This document shows positions 7,219-14,646 of a stretch of 16,240 nt of DNA, piece by piece. Source of the stretch: Desulfuromonadaceae bacterium GWC2_58_13 (GTDB taxonomy: Bacteria; Desulfobacterota; Desulfuromonadia; Desulfuromonadales; Trichloromonadaceae). The translations under genes and the position numbers were made by a program. A model generated the notes under the pieces. The model made no database searches and had not been told where the DNA came from. It saw nothing but the letters and a program-made list of their open reading frames with translations. Every line of letters starts with the position of its first letter. The first letter of the stretch is position 1. The stretch covers positions 1 to 16,240 of the forward strand of contig MHXM01000112.1 of assembly GCA_001825565.1 (NCBI GenBank), read 5' to 3'.

Positions 7219-8854
7219 GATTGCCTTCTCCCTCTTCTGCCAGACGCTTTTTCAACTTGTTCCACGCGCGGTCATTGATCTCGATGGTCGATCGACTCCT
7301 GAGTTGTTCAATCAGTTGAGTTTTCGCCGTGGTAAAACGCTCTTCCCGAAGCTGGGTGACGATCTGTTCGGATACTTTTTCAAAAGGAATGAACTCCCGT
7401 TCCCCCGCCCGGATCAGCTTAACGAAAAAAATATCCTCGCCATCGGGGATGCCACTGCTGACTTGGCCAGGCGACATCTTCGCCACAACCTCCTGAAGCA
7501 CGGGGTTGAGATGATCGACCGGCGACCGGCGCGTTTCGATGCCAGCCGGCGACAACGGTTGCATCACCTTGAAAAAATCTTCTCCGGATTTAAGCCGTTT
7601 GGCCAGTTTTTCAGCCAGTTCGGTTTCATTGGTCTGGACAATGGCCAGTTCGACAATACCCCCCCGGGAAAAGAGTTCCGGATGCCCTTCGTAATAGACC
7701 TTGGCATCTTCGGGTTTCAGATCAATCGTGGTTTCGATCACCGTCTTTTCCAGTTCCTTGATCAACCGGTGCTGGCTGTAAAACTCGTAAATGGCCTTGA
7801 GTGGCGGACGGCTCTCGTAATGCCGGTCGAGCGCTTCCAATCCGGTAACCGTCTGCGCGATGGCATCGGCGACGATCCGCTTTTTGGTGGTCTCGAACGC
7901 TTCGGCGTTGCGATGGGTTCCCCCACGCATGTCTTGTTCCTTGAGAACCGCTTGGTAAAAGGCATCGCCGGACACCACGGTATTCCCAATCTGCAGCACG
8001 ACCTGCTCGGCATCTGCGGCGGAAATTCCTTCGGGAGTAATCCGGGCGATAACCTCGTCATTTACGGTTACCTGATATTTTTTGGCCAGAAAATCCGTCA
8101 ATTCACGCGTCAGCTGATTTTCTTGAACCTTCAACGACTGACGAATCAGTTCGTTTTTCAACTTGGCGAAATCCTCTTCGCTACCGTCGTTCCGCTCCAG
8201 CACCTCAAAGAAATACCAGACATGGCCAAAGGAAACCGGGCCGCCAGCTGTTCCGGCAGCCGCTTCGACAACCGCTTCGCGGATGGGATCGGGCAACTTT
8301 TGCGCTCGCAGCATTCCGGTCGATTCGAGCTGATCGGCAACACTATCCAGCCCGGCAGCCTTAACTGCATCAACCAGGGTGACCCCATCGGCGAGAAATC
8401 GCTGGACAACGCCGGCCTGCTCTTCACTGCCAACCGCTACCAGCCGCAGATTAAACAACGGGGTGTACTCCTTGCGATAGGCTTCCCAAAGTTCCTTGTC
8501 GTCGGGAAGCTGGGTACGGGAAGCCACTTCCTCCTGCTTCAATTGCATCAAGGCCCGCACCTTGAGAAATATCGCCAGTTTCTTCCGGTATTCGGGGTTC
8601 TGGTCTAGCTGCATGGCCCCGGCTTCCTGATAAAGAAGCACCCAATCGACAAACGCGTCGGGGCTCTCGGGTACTGGCATGTCCTTCTCTCGCCATTCCT
8701 TCCACCAGTTCTGATAATCCTCCGTGGTGAACACCGTATCATTGACGGTGACGAGATCCGGATTATCTCCCCAGAAAAATGCCATGGATGAAACGGGCAT
8801 CCCGAGCAGAATAACAAGACCTAGCGTGGCAACAAAAAATCGGCCTATCCTCAT
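7208..8854 (-). CDS. SurA/parvulin-type peptidyl-prolyl isomerase chaperone with duplicated core
   Basis: The 548-residue product has a signal peptide (residues 1-25, ending SSMAF). It shows two copies of a chaperone-plus-parvulin arrangement. A SurA-N-like helical region opens with the strand-turn VTVNDTVFTTEDY (35-47) and is followed by a degenerate PpiC-like fold (about 133-225). A second opening, LQIGNTVVSGDAFY (287-300), then leads through long helices to a second PpiC-like domain (about 395-485: GGIVELAIVQ...GEDFFKV...LNPVLQEVVAKMSPGQVS...FFVKLI) and a helical tail. The second domain keeps the parvulin layout; catalytic competence cannot be judged. ATG 8854 overlaps the upstream stop as ATGA. 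Probable role: folding of exported cytochromes or of the beta-barrel in the periplasm. From memory, a prolyl-isomerase-containing chaperone (OscH) is needed for OmcS nanowires in G. sulfurreducens, and this gene sits in the matching context. Confidence 0.85.
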   Translation of the reverse strand: MRIGRFFVATLGLVILLGMPVSSMAFFWGDNPDLVTVNDTVFTTEDYQNWWKEWREKDMPVPESPDAFVDWVLLYQEAGAMQLDQNPEYRKKLAIFLKVRALMQLKQEEVASRTQLPDDKELWEAYRKEYTPLFNLRLVAVGSEEQAGVVQRFLADGVTLVDAVKAAGLDSVADQLESTGMLRAQKLPDPIREAVVEAAAGTAGGPVSFGHVWYFFEVLERNDGSEEDFAKLKNELIRQSLKVQENQLTRELTDFLAKKYQVTVNDEVIARITPEGISAADAEQVVLQIGNTVVSGDAFYQAVLKEQDMRGGTHRNAEAFETTKKRIVADAIAQTVTGLEALDRHYESRPPLKAIYEFYSQHRLIKELEKTVIETTIDLKPEDAKVYYEGHPELFSRGGIVELAIVQTNETELAEKLAKRLKSGEDFFKVMQPLSPAGIETRRSPVDHLNPVLQEVVAKMSPGQVSSGIPDGEDIFFVKLIRAGEREFIPFEKVSEQIVTQLREERFTTAKTQLIEQLRSRSTIEINDRAWNKLKKRLAEEGEGNHGS

Positions 8855-9456
8855 CTACAATCCCCCACTCCCTTTTCTATCCAGTCGTCAATAACTTCCC
8901 GGGACAGATGCGACATGACCCCGGTAACCGTGTTAACCATGCCGAAATGCATGGCCTTGCGATAATCATCCCCCCAACGGCGATGAAAGGTACTGAGAAC
9001 ACGACGCCCGTTGCGAACATCGTACATATCGAGCTGCATGGCGACAAAGGGTACATTCTCGCCAGCTTTGCGGCTGTCCATCCCGACTTCGGACACCATG
9101 CCGGTAATCACCGCATCAACTTCCAATCGTTCAACAAGGTCGGCATAATGCGAAGCATTCAGCAATTGGCCTGGAAGAAGTCGGTTTCGCAGCATGAAAA
9201 AACGCATTTCCCCTTCCGTTTCCAGTTGCAAGGCTCCGGAAGAGGCCAGTTCGCTATAAAAGATACGGTAAGCCATGGTCCCCGCTTCCGGGTTGCTGGT
9301 GCGGTTTTCAAAGGGAAGCACGGCAACCCGGCAGATCTGTTCTGGAACCGCCTTCATGGCAAACCGGGTTTCCAGATCGGATCGAAGCGAGCATCCGACA
9401 CAGACGACCATCAGCATTCCGGCCATCATCCCTTTTTTAACCAATGATCGTCTCAT
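8851..9456 (-). CDS. Small lipoprotein with CsgG/TolB-N-like motif (third of three)
   Basis: The 201-residue product has a short hydrophobic leader ending in CVGC (lipid Cys about residue 22 with the chosen start), so it is probably a lipoprotein, although cysteine at the -3 position is not typical. The mature part opens with RVAVLPFENRTSNPEAG, a beta-strand then turn that also occurs, in variant form, in the two genes before it and that recalls the first strand of CsgG (the curli secretion pore) and the TolB N-domain. It continues with an alpha/beta pattern (IFYSELASSG..., DAVITGMVSEVG..., VAMQLDMYDVRNG...), consistent with a small CsgG/DUF799-like fold. The ATG at 9456 shares one base with the upstream stop (TGATG); an in-frame ATG at 9474 is an alternative without a good ribosome site. 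No transmembrane segment besides the leader. Candidate subunit of an outer-membrane export channel; this is inference. Confidence 0.75.
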   Translation of the reverse strand: MRRSLVKKGMMAGMLMVVCVGCSLRSDLETRFAMKAVPEQICRVAVLPFENRTSNPEAGTMAYRIFYSELASSGALQLETEGEMRFFMLRNRLLPGQLLNASHYADLVERLEVDAVITGMVSEVGMDSRKAGENVPFVAMQLDMYDVRNGRRVLSTFHRRWGDDYRKAMHFGMVNTVTGVMSHLSREVIDDWIEKGVGDCR

Positions 9457-10952
9457 CAAAAATCCGACACCCATGACTTGGCCGATACAGCCTCGGCAGG
9501 TTTTTCATTTCCGCCCGAAACTTCCATTTTTTTCTTTGCCATGCGCAGACGGTTGCCAAGGAAATCTTCCCCTTCGAAGTTGTAAAAAAACGAATCTTTT
9601 CCGTTGAGGGGCGGTAGTTCGATCATCACCGGCAAGTCTGTCCCCTCGACCGTGACCAGGGACTCACCCTGCAGGGAAGTAGCGTCCAGCGACCAGGAAC
9701 TCAAGGGGAATCCTTTTTCATCGGCGGTTTCGACCCTCAGAAACGTCTTGCCGTTTTCATTAAACGTAGCCACCGTGACGGGTAACGCCGAAGCCTGTAG
9801 CGCCACCATTCGCGCATCGACGGAATGATTTCCGGCCAGGTCCCAGGCATGCAGCACGATCTCATAGGTACCGTTCGCCATTTTGCGTTGACTGCCGTCG
9901 CGGCCTTCCCAAACCATCCGCTCGGGAAGGTTTCCTTCGTGTTCTTCCCGAACCAATACCTCGCCATCCTCATTTTTGATTTCGAGCAGCCAGCGGGTCA
10001 TCGGTTTGGATTGGGACAACCGGGGTAAAATCAACAGATGGTCGCGAAAAGCGATCACTTCGCCGGTCTGGATCCCTTTTTTGATTTCAAGGCTCAGCTG
10101 CGGTGATTCGTTAATCACCTCGTAGCCGGCCACATTCTCGATGCGTTCAACGGAACGGTTCCGTCCCCATTCGAGCGCCAGGGAGACGGAATGCGCTCCC
10201 TCACGAAGGGGAGCATTCCAGCGACCCCGGTAGGTGTCGTTCGCGGCGTCCCGATAAAGATAGGTGCGTCCCTGTTCGGTTTCAATTGAAATTCTCGCCG
10301 GTTGGCTGTCGATGAAACGAATTTTGACTACCCCTTCGACTTCTGAACCACCCTTGGCATAGGCCGGGGAGACTTGTACTCCGGCCAGTTGATACAGCCG
10401 GTTGAGCGGCAGGATCCGCCCGGACACCTTTTTGCGCAACGATCCAAGCAGATCGTCGAACATTCCGGCCTTGAGATCGTCAACCAACTCAGGCTGGCCG
10501 ACTCCGAGCATTGTTACTTGCTCTCCCAGACTCGTCGCGCTGGTCTTGGCCCAAACGGTCCGTCCCGACTCGGCATCAAACGCCATAAGGGTCAGCCCCA
10601 TCCCGGGGTCAGCCCCCCCCAACTCGGTGATCGTGCCGATCAACACCAGAGAGCAATGCAGCTCGCGCCCCATCTTCTTGACCGTAAAGGAATCCACATA
10701 GCCGGCGCCCCGCAGACGATTGCTGGCCATGAAACTCAAGACATCGGGTTCGGGAACCAGGGTGGCCCCCAGCAATTCAAGGGCCTCGGCAAGCTCCCTG
10801 GTCAGCGACAGATTCAGGCCGTTGTCCCCCTGGCTCAGATCCGCCAAGGGTAAAAGCGCCACACGTTCGGCGTGCAAGGGCGATGCCCCGCAAAACAGGA
10901 TCAATAAAACCAACGGCCAGAACCGGATCCTGGATGTAATCAGCCTGATCAA
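9456..10952 (-). CDS. Exported CsgG-like plus Ig-like multidomain protein
   Basis: The 498-residue product has a signal peptide with cleavage near PLHA (residue 28). Residues 29-175 form a CsgG/TolB-N-like alpha/beta domain opening with RVALLPLADLSQGDNG and containing SLVLIGTITEL and GRTVWAKTSA strands. Then follow beta-rich segments: about 187-290; about 316-385, which looks like a FlgD-type Ig-like domain (LLEIKNEDGEVL, MVWEGRDGSQ, ANGTYEIVLHAWDLAGN); and about 390-478 (ending FEGEDFLGN). The start is unusual: the only initiator near the upstream stop is TTG at 10952, with GGGAGAG 7 bases before it, overlapping the end of the preceding gene and leaving a 4-base gap. No lipobox, so probably soluble periplasmic or associated with its two lipoprotein neighbours. 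The Ig-like domains suggest it binds an elongated partner. Possibly a counterpart of one of the channel-like OscEFG proteins; not verified. Confidence 0.75.
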   Translation of the reverse strand: MIRLITSRIRFWPLVLLILFCGASPLHAERVALLPLADLSQGDNGLNLSLTRELAEALELLGATLVPEPDVLSFMASNRLRGAGYVDSFTVKKMGRELHCSLVLIGTITELGGADPGMGLTLMAFDAESGRTVWAKTSATSLGEQVTMLGVGQPELVDDLKAGMFDDLLGSLRKKVSGRILPLNRLYQLAGVQVSPAYAKGGSEVEGVVKIRFIDSQPARISIETEQGRTYLYRDAANDTYRGRWNAPLREGAHSVSLALEWGRNRSVERIENVAGYEVINESPQLSLEIKKGIQTGEVIAFRDHLLILPRLSQSKPMTRWLLEIKNEDGEVLVREEHEGNLPERMVWEGRDGSQRKMANGTYEIVLHAWDLAGNHSVDARMVALQASALPVTVATFNENGKTFLRVETADEKGFPLSSWSLDATSLQGESLVTVEGTDLPVMIELPPLNGKDSFFYNFEGEDFLGNRLRMAKKKMEVSGGNEKPAEAVSAKSWVSDF

Positions 10953-10956
10953 GTAA

Positions 10957-11520
10957 TCACTCTCCCTGAAGGGTATTCAGCAGTCGCTCGGCCAAGCGAA
11001 AACTGATTTTGTTGGCATCTTCACTGACAAAACCAAACAGCCGGTCAATGGTACGATACCCACTTTCACTGTCGCTGGCCTGCCAGATGATCTGACCGGT
11101 CTTGACGTCAACCAGACGCAGTGTAACGGCTACCAGCGGATAACTGTAGGATCCATTCTGCTTTTCGGAAAAATCTTCAACCGAACCAGCCAGATATGCC
11201 TCGACGTTCAATTCCTGGCCCAACCGCTGCGCCGTAGCGAGATCGAGGGTTTCCATCTCCTTGCGCACCAGCTCTTCGCGAAGAAAACGCTGGGCTTCTC
11301 CCTTTTCGACGATATCAAAAAGGCCACGGCTGAGAATTTCAGTCGTTACCACATCGCGAAAACGTTCTTCGGCATACTTGACATCCGTATTATTCTCGAA
11401 CGGGAGTACGACAATCCGCTTGACATAGCCGAGCCCAACGGCTTCGGAAACATAATGGCGAGGAGTCGAACAACCACAGAGCATGGACACCATCATCAAC
11501 ATCAAAATATATTTGCGCAC
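10957..11520 (-). CDS. Small lipoprotein with CsgG-like motif (first of three)
   Basis: With the GTG start at 11520 the product has 187 residues: a short leader ending in LCGC (lipid Cys at residue 17) and a mature domain opening with RIVVLPFENNTDVKYAEERF. That strand-turn-helix opening, the later AYLAGSVEDF strand and the VAVTLRLVDVKTGQIIWQ pair are typical of CsgG-like and related lipoproteins. In CsgG itself the equivalent fold builds the curli export pore; here it is only family resemblance. GTG 11520 is preferred because GAGG lies 8 bases upstream and gives a normal 16-residue lipoprotein leader. An in-frame ATG at 11580 would overlap the beta-barrel stop by 14 bases and add 20 residues before the leader, without a ribosome site. 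It is followed 4 bases later by the next gene, whose ribosome site lies in this gene's last codons. Confidence 0.78.
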   Translation of the reverse strand: MRKYILMLMMVSMLCGCSTPRHYVSEAVGLGYVKRIVVLPFENNTDVKYAEERFRDVVTTEILSRGLFDIVEKGEAQRFLREELVRKEMETLDLATAQRLGQELNVEAYLAGSVEDFSEKQNGSYSYPLVAVTLRLVDVKTGQIIWQASDSESGYRTIDRLFGFVSEDANKISFRLAERLLNTLQGE

Positions 11521-11566
11521 CTCGATCACCTCTCCCATTTCGAAACCGTTTTTCATCATTTTTTTA

Positions 11567-13663
11567 TCAATAATTGGCATTCAAACTGACTCCCATATTC
11601 CAGGTGTCACCAGTGGCGGCAATCTGGTAACCGCCAGAGCCCTGCATAGACAAATTGCGGCTGATAGACCAGTGAACCGAAGCATTGTACTGCTCCGAAT
11701 CGCCTTCGCCCAGATCAAAAGACGCACCCAGGTTCGCCTGAACGCTCCGGGTAAAAAGCCAGGCCATGTTTCCCGATAGGGATGTACTGTCCGAATCCTC
11801 GTCCCGCTGCAAACTGGTACTGACCAGAAGCACATCCGAGGGGCGATAGCTCAAGGTTGCTCCGTACTGTTTCGATGCGCCTTCATCCGTTTCGGTTTCC
11901 GTTTCGGTTTCCGTCTCGGCGGAATCCAGACTGGCCTTGGAGTAATTAAAATTGGCGGTCAGGTTAGTACGCGGGTTAAGCCGAGCATTGCTGGTCAAGA
12001 TGAATCCGTAGGTCGTGGTTTGCGCCCCCGTATCCAGCGACCGACTGCGCGTCCATGAAGGCGAAAATCCGACCGTCAAATCAGGATATAGTTCTGCCGT
12101 CGCGGTGCCGTTGACCTGATCGCTCTGGGAGGTTTCATCACCACCTTCGTAACTGTGAGTCCGGGTATACCCCAACGACAGGTCGAGTGTCGGCAACGGT
12201 GATGAATTGACGGCCAGTGAGTAGGACCGGGACCGGGTTTCTTCCGACCCCTCGGTATCGTCACTATTCTCACTGGCCCCTAAAGCCATGGAAAAATACG
12301 GATTCGCTGGCGAATAAGATGCATTCACCGAATGGGTAATTTGAGTATTTTCCGGCCCTGCATCCGGCAAATTCAAAACCCGTCGCATACTGTAACCGGT
12401 GGCCCATCCCGGTGCCGGCCGGTAGCTGACGCTAAGCTGGGTTTGATGACTGACGAACTTGCTGGTGGTAACGACCCGGCTGGCATCGGTGGTACGCAGT
12501 TCTCCTGCTTCTATTTCGGTGATGCCTACAGGGTCGATCAAATCGACATTGGCCCGGATGACCACCTTGATATAACGAGCGGACAGCTGCACCGGAACAT
12601 CGATCGTCGCCCGGGTTCGAGTGGTCACCGTGGCCAGCGCGACCGTCGGCACTTGATTGACCCTCTCCCAGTTGTTATTGTCGGAACTCTGGTACAACTC
12701 CCAGCTCAACTTGGATTGCTCACCGACCGGAATCAGCTGATCGAAAAAGATCGTCAGTCGGCTGACCAACTGGAAATTCACCTGGATACCGACGTTCAGA
12801 TCCTCGTTATTCTGGCCGGACCAAATCACCGCCGACGTCGTCCGGTCACCATCTCTCAGAGCATCGTTGTCGGCCAGAGGGCCAGTGAGCGGAGTATTGT
12901 CAATAGCCGAAAACCCTGCCAGTACCGTCACCGGCGCCACAAACACCCCGTCTGGACCCACCGCGGTGTCGGTCTCGGTTTCATTGGAAGAATACTGCTG
13001 GGTGGCGGCAACCGACAGCCGGTTGCGGAAAAAACTCTCGCTGTATTTCAACTGGGCGTAGTGATTCGTGGTGTCGCTGGTCGAATCGGCCACCAGATCG
13101 TCCGAGGTTCCCATGCTGAAATCATACAGCATGTCAAAACTCGACAGACTGTACTCGATACTGGCACCCAGATTGGACGACTCGGTATTCTGTTCGTGGA
13201 TACTCTGATCGTCCTGGAAGCTGCTTTGATTGTAGGAAAGTCGCAAGCTCGGCCACTTTTCCAATTGGCTGTAAAGATTGGCCCCCCAGGTCCGGTTGAG
13301 GAAATCCGGCGAACCGTCGGACTTGAGCCGACTATCCGAACCGCTCAGATTCAGGGAAAACAAATCGTTGCGCAGATCAAAAGAAGCCGAAGGGTTGATC
13401 GAGCTGCTGTCATCGCCATCGGAGAGCTGATTTTCGTTGTAGCGGGTGGCTGCCGACAGGTTCATTGCCGCGCTCAACTGCTTGATAAAGTTCAAATTAT
13501 ACGATTGATTGAAACTTTCCGCTGTCTCGACTTCGTCCCCACCGTTCTGTCGAAAATTCCAGTTACCGGACAGGGAAAAAGGGTCGCCTCCGTAGACAAC
13601 GGGAGTCGCCAGGACCATGCTCAGCAATCCCAACACTATCACGATCCTGAGCAGAAAACGCAT
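11567..13663 (-). CDS. Outer-membrane beta-barrel protein with inserted discoidin-like domain
   Basis: The 698-residue product has a signal peptide (cleavage near VVYG) and long runs of alternating polar and hydrophobic/aromatic residues such as QLSVSYRPAPGW and YSLAVNSS, ending in SLNANY with a C-terminal aromatic, the usual signature for insertion by the BAM machinery. Between about residues 238 and 391 the pattern breaks and a discoidin (F5/8 type C)-like domain appears: LRDGDRTTSAVIWSG, a KLSWELYQSSDNNNWERV strand with the typical 'S.D...W' feature, ARYIKVVI, and GITEIEAGEL. A threonine-glutamate repeat (SAETETETETETD) lies in a later loop. ATG 13663 has AGGA 7 bases upstream; the in-frame ATG 13684 has none. 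The gene follows a 12-heme cytochrome, as in Geobacter porin-cytochrome conduits (for example extAB), so it may form the conduit pore; alternatively it is the export barrel of the neighbouring CsgG-like proteins. Beta-barrel assignment is strong, partner unproven. Confidence 0.82.
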   Translation of the reverse strand: MRFLLRIVIVLGLLSMVLATPVVYGGDPFSLSGNWNFRQNGGDEVETAESFNQSYNLNFIKQLSAAMNLSAATRYNENQLSDGDDSSSINPSASFDLRNDLFSLNLSGSDSRLKSDGSPDFLNRTWGANLYSQLEKWPSLRLSYNQSSFQDDQSIHEQNTESSNLGASIEYSLSSFDMLYDFSMGTSDDLVADSTSDTTNHYAQLKYSESFFRNRLSVAATQQYSSNETETDTAVGPDGVFVAPVTVLAGFSAIDNTPLTGPLADNDALRDGDRTTSAVIWSGQNNEDLNVGIQVNFQLVSRLTIFFDQLIPVGEQSKLSWELYQSSDNNNWERVNQVPTVALATVTTRTRATIDVPVQLSARYIKVVIRANVDLIDPVGITEIEAGELRTTDASRVVTTSKFVSHQTQLSVSYRPAPGWATGYSMRRVLNLPDAGPENTQITHSVNASYSPANPYFSMALGASENSDDTEGSEETRSRSYSLAVNSSPLPTLDLSLGYTRTHSYEGGDETSQSDQVNGTATAELYPDLTVGFSPSWTRSRSLDTGAQTTTYGFILTSNARLNPRTNLTANFNYSKASLDSAETETETETETDEGASKQYGATLSYRPSDVLLVSTSLQRDEDSDSTSLSGNMAWLFTRSVQANLGASFDLGEGDSEQYNASVHWSISRNLSMQGSGGYQIAATGDTWNMGVSLNANY
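11889..11918. repeat. Imperfect hexanucleotide tandem repeat inside the beta-barrel gene
   Basis: Five consecutive hexamers read gtttcg, gtttcc, gtttcg, gtttcc, gtctcg on the plus strand, that is a 12-base unit repeated. On the coding strand they encode alternating Glu and Thr. Gain or loss of a unit would keep the reading frame and change a probable loop of the barrel. Confidence 0.8.
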
Positions 13664-13728
13664 GTAACCATCCTGAAACCGCATGACAATCCAATCTCAG
13701 CCCGGCCGGTCCAAGGCCGAAACTTCAC

Positions 13729-13757
13729 ATTAAAATACCCGCCAAATCTCAGTTCAA
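13729..13757 (-). promoter_or_regulatory. Possible internal sigma70-type promoter before the beta-barrel gene
   Basis: On the minus strand TTGAAC (-35, 13752-13757) and TTTAAT (-10, 13729-13734) are separated by 17 bases in the roughly 120-base gap between the 12-heme cytochrome and the barrel. The leader downstream contains a short CGGCC/GGCCG hairpin. It could let the export and cytochrome genes be expressed separately from the first two genes. Prediction by eye. Confidence 0.35.
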
Positions 13758-13786
13758 TTCAGTCGGCCCATGGATCTGCCGGGATG

Positions 13787-14584
13787 CTATTTCTGCAAAG
13801 TATGCGGCCCGCCGTGACAGTTGTTGCAGACCGGAAAATTCTCATGAAACAACTGGGCGTGCGGCAACCGATGACAAGTCACGCACTGCGGTATCCGCTT
13901 ATGCTGGTCTTTGTGACAATAGACGCAAAGGAGGTCGCGATGTTTGGTGGTATTTCGTTCCAGGTCGGCGAATTCAACGGCATGGCAGCCGGAACAGAAT
14001 CGCGAGGGGACAAAACCGTCATAAGCCACCTTGAGCGGCATATGCGGCTGATGACAACCGAGACAATCTTCATAGACCATTTCCGGAATATGGGGTTCAT
14101 GGCACTCCCCGCATTTCAGAAATTCTCCATGCTTCCGATGGCATTCCTTGCAATCGAGCAAAGAATGGCTGCTTGGGTATTCCTCCAGCTGTCGACTCTG
14201 ATGAGGATGGCAGGAAGCACATGCGGGATAAACCCGTCCCGCCCGCGAAAAATCAATATCCATCGGTTGATGGACCGGGTGGCACCCCAAGCATTCTTCA
14301 AGGGCAAAATGATTATTTTCTGCTGCCTTATGACACATGGAACAGGCAGGGACGGCCTGTTCTCCCCGGGGAGGGTGTTCGAGGTGGCAATCCAGGCAGC
14401 CGACCGCTGTTTTGTGCGCTCCGCCGCGACTGTCAATTTCCCTGATTTCGCGTTCGTGGCATTTACCGCAATCCTCGGCCGTCAGAAACACGAGGACACT
14501 CTCCGCATGCACAGGGGTCCCAACGGCCAAAAACCCGGAAAACACCCAAACCGCCAGAAGGCATATAGACATGCTATTGTTCAT
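13787..14584 (-). CDS. 12-heme c-type cytochrome, periplasmic
   Basis: The 265-residue product has a signal peptide (cleavage near PVHA, residue 27) and twelve CXXCH motifs, about one per 22 residues, from CGKCH near residue 38 to CNNCH just before the C-terminus. The motifs are rich in CHxxH neighbours (CHLEH, CHPVH, CHRKH, CHEPH, CHQPH), which supply distal histidines. Size, heme number and compactness resemble the periplasmic component of Geobacter porin-cytochrome conduits (ExtA is of similar size and heme count, from memory), and the next gene is an outer-membrane beta-barrel. The proposed role is to receive electrons in the periplasm and pass them to or through the barrel. ATG 14584 has only a weak ribosome site; another ATG four codons later is possible. 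It lies 62 bases after the NHL-SPOR gene, with a hairpin in between, and about 120 bases before the beta-barrel gene. Confidence 0.9.
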   Translation of the reverse strand: MNNSMSICLLAVWVFSGFLAVGTPVHAESVLVFLTAEDCGKCHEREIREIDSRGGAHKTAVGCLDCHLEHPPRGEQAVPACSMCHKAAENNHFALEECLGCHPVHQPMDIDFSRAGRVYPACASCHPHQSRQLEEYPSSHSLLDCKECHRKHGEFLKCGECHEPHIPEMVYEDCLGCHQPHMPLKVAYDGFVPSRFCSGCHAVEFADLERNTTKHRDLLCVYCHKDQHKRIPQCVTCHRLPHAQLFHENFPVCNNCHGGPHTLQK

Positions 14585-14618
14585 CTATCATTTACTCGTG
14601 GGTTCAGCGAAATGAGCC

Positions 14619-14637
14619 GACTGCGCCATCCGCAGTC
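14619..14637 (-). other. Intercistronic hairpin between NHL-SPOR and 12-heme genes
   Basis: A perfect 7-base-pair stem GACTGCG / CGCAGTC with the 5-base loop GATGG lies 9 bases after the stop of the NHL-SPOR gene. It has no downstream T-run, so it is not a canonical intrinsic terminator; RNA processing, 3' end protection or partial attenuation are possible. Confidence 0.5.
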
Positions 14638-14646
14638 AGATTCCCT

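Noticed and set aside
11567..13663. Transferred or chimeric origin of the beta-barrel gene because of its domain insert
   Set aside because: Codon style and G+C look like the neighbours by eye, and no mobile element lies nearby.
13697..13722. GC-rich CGGCC/GGCCG hairpin as a terminator after the 12-heme gene
   Set aside because: Stem of only five pairs and no T-run downstream; it lies in the leader of the barrel gene.
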